Assembly: GCA_933228675.1 (NCBI GenBank)
Contig: OW121743.1
Span: 84,964,938-85,028,937, forward strand
From: Stomorhina lunata
Taxonomy: Eukaryota; Arthropoda; Insecta; Diptera; Rhiniidae
Direction: 5' to 3'
Length of the DNA: 64,000 bases
Position 1 is the first letter of the stretch. The number at the start of each line of letters is the position of its first letter. The notes under the pieces are model-generated. The model saw only the letters and a program-made list of their open reading frames with translations, was not told where the DNA came from and searched no databases. Shown here piece after piece: positions 12,640 through 22,079 of this stretch. The position numbers were made by a program, and so were the translations under genes.

Positions 12640-12640
12640 A
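12612..12640 (+). other. Half hammerhead-like motif (CTGATGA half only)
   Basis: CTCCTTCTGATGACGATTTC, followed by ATGACCAACCA, aligns with the 17456-17485 motif and with its upstream flank. The GAAA half of the core is missing, so it cannot fold as a hammerhead. It marks another copy of the same element just before the array at 12650. Confidence 0.5.
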
Positions 12641-12649
12641 TTAACATTA

Positions 12650-14580
12650 TTTTATAATTGGTTAAATTTTAAAAATCTTTTTATAAATTGTAAAATTTTT
12701 AAAAATTTCTATAAATTGCAAATTTTTAAAATCTATAAATCGTCAAAATGTTTAAATTTTCCTGTAAAGTCATATTTTTAGACAGAAACATTTTTTATTT
12801 AAAAATTTTGTTACAGAAAAATGTTTATTAGAAAATTTGAGTACAGAAAATTTTTTGAATAAAAAATTTTACAATAGAAAAACTCAAATTCAAAATTTTA
12901 CAAAGAAAAGTTTTTGACATAAAAATTTTTGATATAAAAATTTTAATATAGAAAATTTTAATATAGAAAATTTGAGTACAAAAAATTTTTTGAATAAAAA
13001 ATTTTACAATAGAAAAACTCAAATTCAAAATTTTACAAAGAAAAGTTTTTGACATAAAAATTTTTGATATAAAAATTTTAATATAGAAAATTTTTCAATA
13101 TAAAAATTTAACTGAAGAAAAATTGTTTATATTAAAACTTTACTTAAAAAGAACGAGTATTCGCATTTGATCCCAAAAGCCAAAAAATTTTTGCGGAGAA
13201 TAAATAAATATAACAGATTAGGATCAAATGCGAGTACTCTTTCTTTTTAAATACTAATAACATCTCGACAATTTTGTTATTTTTTGATAAAATTTTACTG
13301 TAGAAAAATGTTTGATATGAAATTTTGAATTTAGAAAAATTGTTGAATAAAAAATTTTACAATAGAAAAATTTTAAATTTTATATAAAAAAATTTTTGAT
13401 ATTAAAATTTTACTATAGAAAATTTTTAACATGAAAATTAAATTAAAGAAAACCTTTGGTAGAAAATTTTCCTATAGAAAAATGATTAATTTAAAATTTA
13501 AAATAAAAAAATTTTTAATAATGAAATTTTACTGTAGAAAAATTTTAAACATGAAAATTTAGCTAAAAAAAATTTAAATATAATTTTACTATAGATTAAC
13601 AATTGATTTAAAACTTTATATAGAAAAACTTTCGATATGAAAAATTTACTAAAGAAAAATTTTGAATATGAAAATTTTACTAAAGAAAAACTTTTAATAG
13701 AAAAATTTACTAAAGAAAAATGTTTGGTATGAAAATTTAAATATAGAAAAATTTTACAATAAAAAAACAATTTAAAATTTTGTATAGAAAAATTTTTAAT
13801 ATGGAAATTATACTATAGATTAATTTTTATTATAAAAATTTAAAGAAAGACAAATTTTAAATCGAAAATTGTTAAAAATTTGAATAGAAATTTTATATAG
13901 AAAAATTTTTCATATATAAATTTTACTATAGAAAAATTTTGAATAATAAAATTTACCTAAAAAAACATTTTTAATATAAAATTTTACTACAGAAAAATTT
14001 TTGATGTGAAATTTTACTAAAAAAAAATTTTTCATGTGAAAGTTTTACTGAAGAAAAATTATTGATTTAAAATTTTATATAGAAAAATGTTTGATTTAGA
14101 AATTTTACTATAGAACAATTTTAATTAAAAAATTTAACTAAAGAAAAGTTTTGATAGAACATTTTACTATAGAAAAATTCTTGATATGAAAATTGTACTA
14201 TAGAAAATTATTGACTAAAAATTTTACTATAGAAAAATTGTAGATATGAAAATTTTATTATCGAAAAATTTTGAATATGAAAATTTAACTGAAGAAAAAC
14301 TTTTGAATAAAAAAATTTTACAATAGCAAAAAAATTTAAAATTTTGTATAGAAAAAAATTTGATATAAAAATTTTACCATAGAACAATTTTGAATATGAA
14401 AATTTAACTAATGAAAAACTTTTGATAGAAAATTTTTACTATAGAAAAACTTTTGATAGAAAAATGTTACTATTGAAAAATGTTTGACATATGATTTAAT
14501 AATTTATATAGAAAATTTTTTGATATGAAAATTAAACTAAAGAAAAACTTTTGATAGAAATATTTTACTATAGAAAAATT
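12650..14580 (-). repeat. Diverged ~30-bp minisatellite array (GAAAAATTTTTGAT orientation)
   Basis: Irregular repeats of TATAGAAAAATTTTTGATAT followed by GAAAATTTTACTA, with units of about 28-32 bp and substantial divergence. A block at 12837-12944 is duplicated nearly exactly at 12969-13076. A small inverted repeat interrupts at 13145-13249. Long open frames in this stretch come from the repeat and are not genes. Confidence 0.9.
13145..13249. repeat. Foldback core, short copy (inverted repeat inside array)
   Basis: Arms of about 30 bp contain GCATTTGATCCC at the left and GGATCAAATGCGAGTA at the right. They enclose AAAGCCAAAAAATTTTTGCGGAGAA. The same arms and loop words occur in the longer foldback cores at 17960-18378 and 60957-61154, so this is an internally deleted copy. 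Confidence 0.85.
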
Positions 14581-14629
14581 CCTCAAAAAGACTCCTAAAT
14601 CTTCCAAGTACTCAAAAACACTCCTAAAT

Positions 14630-14775
14630 CTGAAGATAATGACAATTTTTTGTTTATTTGTTGCACACATAATTTTTGTATAAACTGTAATCAATTTGCT
14701 AAATCTCGAGAAAATCGGTCGACATTTGACCATAGCTTCCATATAACCCCCAATGACGGAAATGGCTTCTATACA
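14630..14775 (-). repeat. Fragment of the 7.6/43.6-kb dispersed repeat
   Basis: The segment resembles 44095-44240 (TGCACACATAATTTTTGTAT, an AACTGTAATCAATTTGC word, and a TTTGACCATAGCTTCCATAT variant). It is about 140 bp long, with no ends. Confidence 0.6.
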
Positions 14776-16855
14776 AAATTTGGTGTTTTTACTTCATTTA
14801 CTCTATTTTAAATAAAATATCATTTATTTATAGTTTAGGAAATATGGGTTATTTTATTAGGAGAATTTATATATTTAAGATTTTTTTTTAATTTTTAAAA
14901 AAAATTTTAAATTTTAATTTTTCATAAAAAAAAAATATTTTTCACTTTAAAATGCAAATAACTCAGAATCCTTTTAACAAATCAAAAACTGATCTTTAAG
15001 CGACTTAAAGATATTTTAATTTACTATTCTATTCATTGACTTTCAACAAGATCGAACAATCCGTTCCAAAGATATGACAAAAAACGATAGACGAACCTTT
15101 TCAAAAATATCAAATTTTGTAAACAAAAATTTCTTAAAAATCTACCAATTGGAACAAAATTTCGATCGGTGATATCAAGTAGTGGTACAAGATGGGTTAA
15201 AGCTTAAAGACAGATTTCAACAAAATTGAACAACCTATTATAAATTTACGATAAAATCAATGAGTAGGTTTTTTTAAAATGACAGAATACCCTTATATTA
15301 TTCATAAAACTATAGTAGTGATTAAATGTTGTATTGGTACGAGATGGGTTAAAGCTTTAGAAACAATTTCAAAAAAAAAAAAAAGAATAGAACAAAAACA
15401 AATAGGATTTTCCAAAATTAAAAAAAAAATACATTAACCCTTGTATGATAAAATCATGGTTTAGCTATAGACAATATGCACTCCATACATTTTTTTCTGT
15501 CAAATATGAAATTAAAGTGGATAAAGAACAATGAAAAATACATAAACAAACAAACAAACACACATTTCATGAGCACGTTTGTGTGTCTTAGCTATCGCTC
15601 ATTGGATAATCGTCTCCATTAGTTGATTCCGAATTAGAATAAAAGCGGTATACTCTCTTTTTTATGGGATTTTTCAAAACGACCATAAGGCAAATCAATG
15701 TATGTAAGTGCAACATCTTTATATTATAGAGTCATTGGTTCAGCCTTTTCAAAAATGATAAAATTCATATTTTTTTTTTTATAAACCACTTTAAAGAAAA
15801 TTAAATTTCGACAGTTTTTTATAATCAGAATACCATAATGATAATAAAACCATAATAAAATGTAAAGCAGAAATTTGAATTTTGTGAACTAGTGTTTTGT
15901 TATGGAAATAAATAGTCATGGGACCAAAATAAACCCCACAATTTTACTAATTATTATTTCACATTTATTTGGGGTATTTTTTAAAAACTCATGCTACATA
16001 TTTCTTTTCCATTTCATTGTAATCGTTTTAAAAATTTTTAATACAATACAAAATCAACAAATATTCATATTGGCTGCTTTTGTATAGCAATAATTTTCAA
16101 TTTTCATTTCGACGAAATTCTGTCTAAATAAAATGAAATTTATTTGTCTACGTGTTTAATTTGAAATACTTATTACATGAGCTCGTACATATTCATAAAG
16201 TATTACATGGGTATTATAAATTTTAATATTCTGAAATACTCACACATCCGTTTACGCTTGTGTACCTTTTGCGCTAAGGATAATCAATATAAAGAGTAAA
16301 TACAGGGGAAAAAATACTAATACGAAAAAAATATAAATTTCACCCAAGTAGATTATAAATACATAAATGCATTGTGCAGACACGTAAATGTCAGTATATA
16401 GAACATTTATAATAGGGGTACTCAAGATAAAGATAAATTTGAAACAATTTAAGAAATTCACATTTTTCCGTATAAAAGTCATAAAAAATGCACGAAATTG
16501 TGGTAAAACTACTATCTCTTCTAATGTGTAAAGTAAGATTGCAAAGTTTGAATTGACCTATCGTGAATACCCATATTAAGAGCATGTGTAAATGCACTAA
16601 ATATGTGTACTGTACACAAACAATTGTGTAAAAATGTAGGTTGATTCAATAAAATTTCAATTTTACACGTACTATAATAAATTGTATACAATTAAATTTA
16701 TACACTTAACAATATTGTTACTCGAACAAACAGCTTGAAAATTACTTTAACTTGGCACCTATAAAAGAAAACACATAAATATAGAGAACTTTTCTTTTTT
16801 TTAATTCAGGTGAATTAAAGAAATGGGAACTTTATTACTATTGCATTAAAAAAGT
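14776..16855. other. AT-rich unique sequence, no recognised gene
   Basis: Intergenic or intronic AT-rich DNA. Two GGTACGAGATGGGTTAAAGC-like words at about 15185 and 15338 hint at an old duplication. The hydrophobic short frames at 15902-16087 (+) and 16252-16597 (-) are AT-driven, and I see no domain. Confidence 0.55.
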
Positions 16856-16935
16856 AATAGGCGCATTCGATATCGTTTGAAATGTAAGATATTTTAGAAA
16901 CATTTGTGTAGCATACTTTTAGGATAATCTAAATA

Positions 16936-17345
16936 ACATATACGCAGGCGTAGGCAGCATATACCACCAGAAGCCGAAGACTTTTTTTAATTTTCGTAAA
17001 TATCACGATCATTAATGAAACTCGTGAAAATGAGTATTAAAAGAATTCAGTTGGAATTTAGATGTTAGCAAAGTCGGTTGGTACTGCTTTGTTACACAAG
17101 AAACGAAATCAAAATCCTATTTATAGCAATAAAATAAACGGTTCGAGAGAACAAAGAAATATAATCTCGAACATTGTTGCCACGATATATTTTTGTAAGC
17201 ATTGTTTGAAATAAATGTAACCGAATTTGAAATAATTTTTGAAACCGAAATAAATTCTAATATCAAACAATTTTAGTTTTTTATATTTTTTAGTTAAAAA
17301 ATATTTTTTATATATTTCCGATACAAATATCTTTTCATAGAAATA
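16936..17345 (-). repeat. Terminal module of the composite element (copy 1)
   Basis: The module contains GGCGTAGGCAGC, CCACCAGAAGCCGAAGA, TAGCAAAGTCGGTTGGT and ATATAATCTCGAACATTGTT. It is the reverse complement of modules at 24215-24560, 34050-34325 and 38600-38815, each of which borders a 30-bp array. The array-distal end is always the CTGCCTACGCC side. It is non-coding. Confidence 0.85.
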
Positions 17346-17455
17346 TTTTTAATAAAAATATTTTTGTTCCGTTCGCTTTATAAAAATTCGTATATATTCT
17401 GTCCCTCAAATAATATATAATGTGTGGTTTTCGCTCTGTCTAGAATTTGGAATAA

Positions 17456-17501
17456 TCCTCCTGATGAGATGGCCTAACCAACCATAGAAACGCGTCGAGG
17501 A
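17456..17501 (+). ncRNA. Hammerhead-ribozyme-like motif (type I, tiny stem III)
   Basis: Core elements in order: stem I strand TCCTC (17456-17460); CTGATGA (17461-17467); stem II ATGG/CCAT (17469-17472 with 17482-17485) closing a CCTAACCAA loop, with a G-A mismatch at its base; GAAA (17487-17490); a minimal stem III in which A-C pairs with G-U around GC (17490-17495); the cleavage-site C (17496); and stem I strand GAGGA (17497-17501), fully complementary to TCCTC. The conserved hammerhead core is intact. Very short stem III is known in hammerheads of Penelope-like and other retroelements. Whether this one cleaves is untested. Confidence 0.65.
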
Positions 17502-17624
17502 AAGGTTTCCCCACCAACATTTTTTGGTTCTATCAAAAAACTATTTATTACAATAGTAAATAATTGTAATAAATTGGGATTTTAGTGCAATACACTACGG
17601 TTAAACTGTTTAATTAAATGTTTG

Positions 17625-17955
17625 ATGTCCCAAAATTTTTTTGATAAAAAAATTTTCTATAGAAAAATTTTTAATAAAAAAAATTTTCTATAGAAAAATT
17701 TTTGATAAAAAAATTTTCTATAGAAAAATTTTTGATAAAAAAATTTCCTATAGAAAAATTTTTAATAAAAAAAATTTTCTATAGAAAAATTTTTGATAAA
17801 AAAATTTTCTACAGAAAAATTTTTGAAAAAAAAAATTTTTCTATAAAAAAATTTTTGGTAAAAAAATTGTCTATAGAAAAAATTTCGAAAAAAAATTTTC
17901 TATAAAAAAATTTTTGATAAAAAAAATTTCAATGGAAGAAATTTTTATAAAACAA
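17625..17955 (-). repeat. 30-bp palindrome-containing minisatellite array
   Basis: About eleven units of ~30 bp with TTTTCTATAGAAAAATTTTT followed by GATAAAAAAA. Each unit contains the perfect 14-bp palindrome TTTTCTATAGAAAA. The open frame here, with KKFSIEKFLI periodicity of ten residues, is the array read in frame and not a gene. Confidence 0.95.
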
Positions 17956-18074
17956 TTTTCAAAAAGAAAGATTATTTGCATTTGATCTCGATGTGCTACA
18001 TTTTTATAAATGAATTAGATAATTTATTGATAAAAGCCAAAAAATGTTTGTGGGGTCAACCAATTCCTAAATGC

Positions 18075-18109
18075 TTTCGGTGGTTGGTTAGGTCATCTTC
18101 TTCAGGAGG
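18075..18109 (-). other. Degraded hammerhead-like motif in left foldback arm
   Basis: On the minus strand, CTCCTCCTGAAGA is followed by AGATGACC..CCACC and GAAAGCATTTAGGAA. It aligns with the motif at 18222-18269, but stem II pairing and the cleavage-site sequence after GAAA are lost, so I consider it inactive. Confidence 0.5.
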
Positions 18110-18221
18110 AGTATCCCTACTTTTAGTCAGATCGAAAACCTGGCGTCATTACCTATTTTACAAATACCATCATTACGAATTATGTTTGCAAAACAAAGGT
18201 TGATGTCTAAAAGTAGGAATA

Positions 18222-18269
18222 CTCCTCCTGAAGAAGATGGACTAATCAACTATCGAAATGTGTCGGAGA
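18222..18269 (+). ncRNA. Hammerhead-like motif, diverged copy in right foldback arm
   Basis: CTGAAGA (18228-18234; the variable core position is A), one extra A, stem II GATGG/CTATC (18236-18240 with 18250-18254, including one G-U pair), GAAA (18255-18258), short TGTGT and the cleavage-site C at 18264. Stem I pairs only partly (CCTCC with GGAGA). The extra base and weak stem I make activity doubtful. It is a sibling of 17456-17501. Confidence 0.45.
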
Positions 18270-18378
18270 ATTGGTTGTCCCCACAAACATTTTTTTGGTT
18301 TTTATCAATAAATTGTCTATTAGATTAATTAAGAAATGTAATAGATAAGGATAAAATACGAATATTTTTTTATTTTTG

Positions 18379-18625
18379 AAAAAAATTTTCTATAGAAAAT
18401 TTTTTGATAAAATAATTTTCTATTTTTGATAAAAAAATTTTCTATTGAAAAATTTTTGATAAATTTTCTGTAGAAAAATTTTTGATAAAAAAATTTTCTA
18501 TAGAAAAATTTTTGATAAAAAAATTTTGTATAGAAAAATTTTTGATTAAAAAATTTTCTATAGAAAAAATTTTGATAAAATTTTTTTCTCAAAATATAGA
18601 AAATTTTTTTTTTCTGTTCTCTCAA
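18379..18625 (-). repeat. 30-bp palindrome-containing minisatellite array
   Basis: About eight units in the same orientation as the 17625-17955 array, with units at 18480-18580 close to consensus. The array ends at the start of the right part of the ITR element. Open frames on either strand are repeat artefacts. Confidence 0.93.
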
Positions 18626-18805
18626 AAATTTCCTGATAGTCAAATAATTTTAGTTAAACTTAATGTTTCGACAAACAAACGGATATGTTTTGATATCAGA
18701 TTTTATTAAACTTTTTGCAAAACTAATTATTATTTTGAAAATCCTTAAGTTATGTTACACAATATTTACTTAAAAGTCTGAGTTTTCGATTGACATCGAC
18801 TGGGG

Positions 18806-19370
18806 TGATTTTGACCTGACTGTCACTTTGATATGAATAAGAAAACCTTCATGGAAATTCCTTAATTATGGCTGTCATTTCATTTAAAGCCTTCACTGTT
18901 AATACAATTTTTTTCTTTTCACTGCTGTCTGTTAACTTTTTTGTTTTATATTTTTCTTTATTATTTTTAAATATTTCGTTGAAATGTAAATTTGGCAGCA
19001 GCAACAAAAAAAAAAAAAAAAAAATGAAAAAAATTTGAAATTCTGATTTGTTAAGTGCAAAATTTTTGTTGACTGGTGTGAATTTATACGAATATTACAC
19101 AGAAAATATGTATCAGATGCTAAAAGTTTATTGTGAGTTCTCAACGAAAACAAAAGAAAAAAACAAAAGATTCACCGAAATAATTTGCATTTTTATTAAA
19201 TGATCTGATAGTCAAATTATTGTTGTTTTGCGTTGGTCCTTTGAGAAATTTAATAAGTATTACAAGAGACTCTATGCTCTACTAGGAGTCAAGAATAGCA
19301 GAAGAAAACTAGAAATATTATGGTCTTAAATCGAAAAAATATCCAAAAGAAAGACCTTAAGGAAAATATT
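18806..19370. other. AT-rich unique spacer, no recognised gene
   Basis: Sequence between the composite element and the row of short ITR elements, including a poly-A run of about 20 bp at 19004-19023. Nothing is recognised. Confidence 0.55.
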
Positions 19371-19371
19371 A

Positions 19372-19668
19372 GACACATTCGATATCAATCGAAAACTCAG
19401 ACTTTTAAGCAAATTGTATGTAGCATACTTTAGGGATTTAAAAAAAAAAACTCATTTTGCAGAAAGTTAAAGAAAATTTGATATCTAAACATATCCGTTT
19501 GTTCGTCAAACATTTTGTTTTAAATGATATTCTTTTACTATCAGGAAACTTTTGATATGTTACAATATAGTTAAACTTATATGTAATATATTATTAAGAT
19601 CATCATAAAAGTATGCTACACAAAACGATCTAGAACTATAATTTTTGAAAATAATTTAACATATGGGG
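19372..19668 (-). mobile_element. Short ITR element (MITE-like), copy b
   Basis: Starts CATTCGATATCAATCGAAAA and CTCAGACTTTTAAGC, contains AACATATCCGTTTGTTCGTC, and carries AAGTATGCTACACAA near its other end. These words match copy d and the 52111-52354 copy. The right terminus is diverged. Confidence 0.7.
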
Positions 19669-19985
19669 CCATATCATTCAATATCGATCGAAAACTCATA
19701 CTTTTAAGAAAATATTGTGAAGTATACTTTAGGGATGTTCAAAGTTACTTCGATGCAAAAAGTTTATTGAAATTTGGTATCCAGTTTGATTTGTTTTTAA
19801 AAACAAATATTTCAATTAAAACTCTTTTCCAATTAGTCATCTTTTGGCAAGTAACTACAAAAAAAAAATAGAGAACTGTGCATCTTTTAAATAATTTTGA
19901 TTATCCTTAAAGTATGCTATATAAATGTTTTGAAAATATCTAAGATTTCGATCGATTGCGAATGCCGCAACTTGGCTCATGGGCC
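19665..19985 (-). mobile_element. Short ITR element (MITE-like), copy c
   Basis: Bounded by GGGGCCATATCATTCAATAT at the left and GAATGCCGCAACTTGG..GGGCCC at the right. It has AACTCATACTTTTAAGAAAA and CTTAAAGTATGCTATATAAA inside. The middle differs from copies b and d. It shares its end sequences with both neighbours, so the three copies lie almost head-to-tail. Confidence 0.7.
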
Positions 19986-20275
19986 CAAATTGCCTCATTC
20001 GATATCTATTGAAAACTCAGACTTTTAAGCAAATATTGTATAACATAACTTAGGGATTAAAAAAAATATTTTTTAAAAAGTTTAATACAATTTGATCTAA
20101 ACATATCCGTTTGTTTGTCAAAACATTAAGTTTAAATGAAGTTTTTTTGACATATAAGATACGATAATGAACCTTAAATGTTATATATTATTTAAATTAT
20201 CCTAAAACTATGCTACACAAATGTTTCTCAAATATCTTACATTTCAATCGATATCAAATGCCGAGATTTAGCCCC
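19981..20275 (-). mobile_element. Short ITR element (MITE-like), copy d
   Basis: Left end GGGCCCAAATTGCCTCATTC followed by GATATC. Right end ATTTCAATCGATATCAAATG followed by CCGAGATTTAGCCCC. The ends are imperfect inverted repeats of about 35 bp. The interior includes CATATCCGTTTGTTTGTCAA. This is the best-defined short copy in this row. Confidence 0.8.
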
Positions 20276-21246
20276 TGGTGTTGACCGCGTTAATTGTTTT
20301 TAGAGCCGAACTAACTACATACCTTTTAATTCGTTCTTTAATCTAGTCAAGGGCTTATTATTATTATTATTATTATGCCTTCCATAATAGCCACAGATGT
20401 TAACATCAGTGAAACCTTTTTTTGTATTAATAATGAATTAAGGACTTTAAATATTTCCCCTGACTTTTAATAAATCTCAATAAATATTAAAGCATAATCC
20501 CTTGAACATAAAGTTTTTTTTGCATTAAAAAAACAATTAAGAACAATTAAAAAATTAACAACATTTAATAAAAAACACCCAACATTAATAATTTCGCGGA
20601 ATTTAATTAAAAAAAAAAAATAATAAAAAGATTTGACAATGATTAAATACCCAAATGACAACACAAAAACAAACAACGAAAAAAAAAAACGTAAAAAAAT
20701 GCTATCAATCATAATGAAATTAACATAAATTCAAAAATCTATATAGGAAATATCAACATAAAAAAAAATCAGTAGAGATTTTCCCACATCAACAGAAGTG
20801 TCATCGTTAGGCGATTTAAATGACAATTGACATTTTGTTTTGAATGAAAAAAAAAAAACAAAAAATCATAAATAATTGATTTACTTGATTTTCAATAAAA
20901 ATGATAATAATTATAAAAATTATGAGCTTAATAATGAGATTTTAATACATGATAATAATATCGAGAATAATTTGCATATAATTTGTTGTCTTAATGATTT
21001 TGCCTTCATAAATAAAATGTAGAAATTATAATTATAAATTTTATTATTTTAAATGAAGTTATAATATAAATTAGATATTATTCTTAATAATATTTGGAAA
21101 ATCCATTAATTTAAAAAATTTAATTTTTTATAAAAAAATTAATTATATGATAAATTTAATTTTAGAGACCAAATAAAAAAATTCCCCTATAAATAATGAA
21201 AAAAGTAATTTTCTTTTAAAAATATTAAAATTTAAAAAATTCTCCA
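20276..21246. other. AT-rich unique sequence with a TTA microsatellite
   Basis: Contains about nine TTA/TAT repeats at 20354-20378. The rest is AT-rich non-repetitive DNA, and short hydrophobic frames (for example 20467-20712, minus) are AT-driven. Confidence 0.55.
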
Positions 21247-21254
21247 ATCAAAAG

Positions 21255-21973
21255 CAGGGACTGTAAATAACTATTATTTTTGAATTTTCGATTAAAAAAG
21301 CAACCTCAAGGAAATGTCGGAAAATAAAACAAAGTATACCATTTTGCTAGTCTTGCACCAAATTTTCATAAAATGTGATGCTTTTTAAAAATCCGGTTTT
21401 TATTTTTTTTTTTAGAAAAAAACAGTTATTTTTTGATTTTTATTTTTTTGAGCAAAAATAACAGTTATTTTCAACTTTTATTTTTCGAGCAAAAATAAAA
21501 ATTATTTTTTAACTTTTATTTTTTCGAGCACAAGTAACAGTTACTTTTGACTTTTATTATTTCTAGCATGAATACAAGTTATTTTCTGACCTAAATTTTT
21601 TGAGCAGCAATAAAAGTTATTTTTTTACTTTTATTTTTCGAGCAGAAATATATGTTATTTTTGTGTTTTCAACCCCAATTATGATCGCAATACTTAACTC
21701 CTTTAATTTTTGAGCATATGCAAATTTTTTCTACTGAAAAATTATCTTTGTTTGAAAAAAATTTTCAATAAATATAATGAATTTATCATGAATATAAACA
21801 AAAATAACTTTTATTTCTGCTCGAAAAAATAAAAGTCAACAAATAAATTTTATTTCTGCTCGAAAAAATAAAAGTCAAAAATTACTGTTCTTTTTTATCG
21901 AAAAAATAAAATTCAAAAAATAACTTCTATTTGCTAACTTTTATTATAAAAGTTATAACAGTTACGGTCCCTG
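21255..21973. mobile_element. Foldback MITE with hAT-like ends
   Basis: Left end CAGGGACTGTAAATAACTAT; the right end is its imperfect reverse complement (GTTACGGTCCCTG). Flanking 8-bp sequences ATCAAAAG (21247-21254) and ATAAAAAG (21974-21981) agree at 7 of 8 positions, as expected for a hAT-type 8-bp target duplication. The left half carries direct copies of a ~50-60 bp unit with CTTTTATTTTTTCGAGCAAAAATAA-type sequence, and the right half carries the same unit inverted. No coding frame is present, so it is non-autonomous. The hAT assignment rests on end sequence and duplication length only. Confidence 0.75.
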
Positions 21974-22079
21974 ATAAAAAGTGCTCATAGTAAAATTTGG
22001 ATATTTCTCCTATTAAAGTTTTCGGATTATAAAAGCAGTCAAAATTAAATTTTCTTTAAATTGGTTGATTTTTTTTTAT

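Larger units (their letters stand above)
17960..18378. repeat. Foldback core, longest copy, with paired hammerhead-like motifs
   Basis: This is an imperfect inverted repeat. The left arm (17960-18140) runs from AAAAAGAAAG and GCATTTGATCTC through TTTATTGATAAAAGCCAAAA to TTCAGGAGGAGTATCCCTAC. The right arm (18198-18378) carries the reverse complements, such as GTAGGAATACTCCTCCTGAA and TTTTTATCAATAAATTG-like words. The loop is about 60 bp. Each arm carries a hammerhead-like motif, so the motif reads on both strands. It is flanked on both sides by 30-bp arrays in the same orientation. Confidence 0.8.
16861..18805 (+). mobile_element. Composite ITR element carrying array, foldback core and hammerhead-like motifs
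   Basis: The left end starts GCATTCGATATCG and runs to TTTTAGGATAAT (16935). The right part, from about 18640, contains AACTTAATGTTTCGACAAAC and ends in GTCTGAGTTTTCGATTGACA near 18800. In the short element at 52111-52354 these two parts are directly joined. Here they are separated by about 1.7 kb made of a terminal module (16936-17345), a hammerhead-like motif (17456-17501), a 30-bp array, a foldback core with another hammerhead-like motif, and a second 30-bp array. No transposase frame is present, so it is non-autonomous. Grouping these parts into one element is my inference from the shared junctions. Confidence 0.65.
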
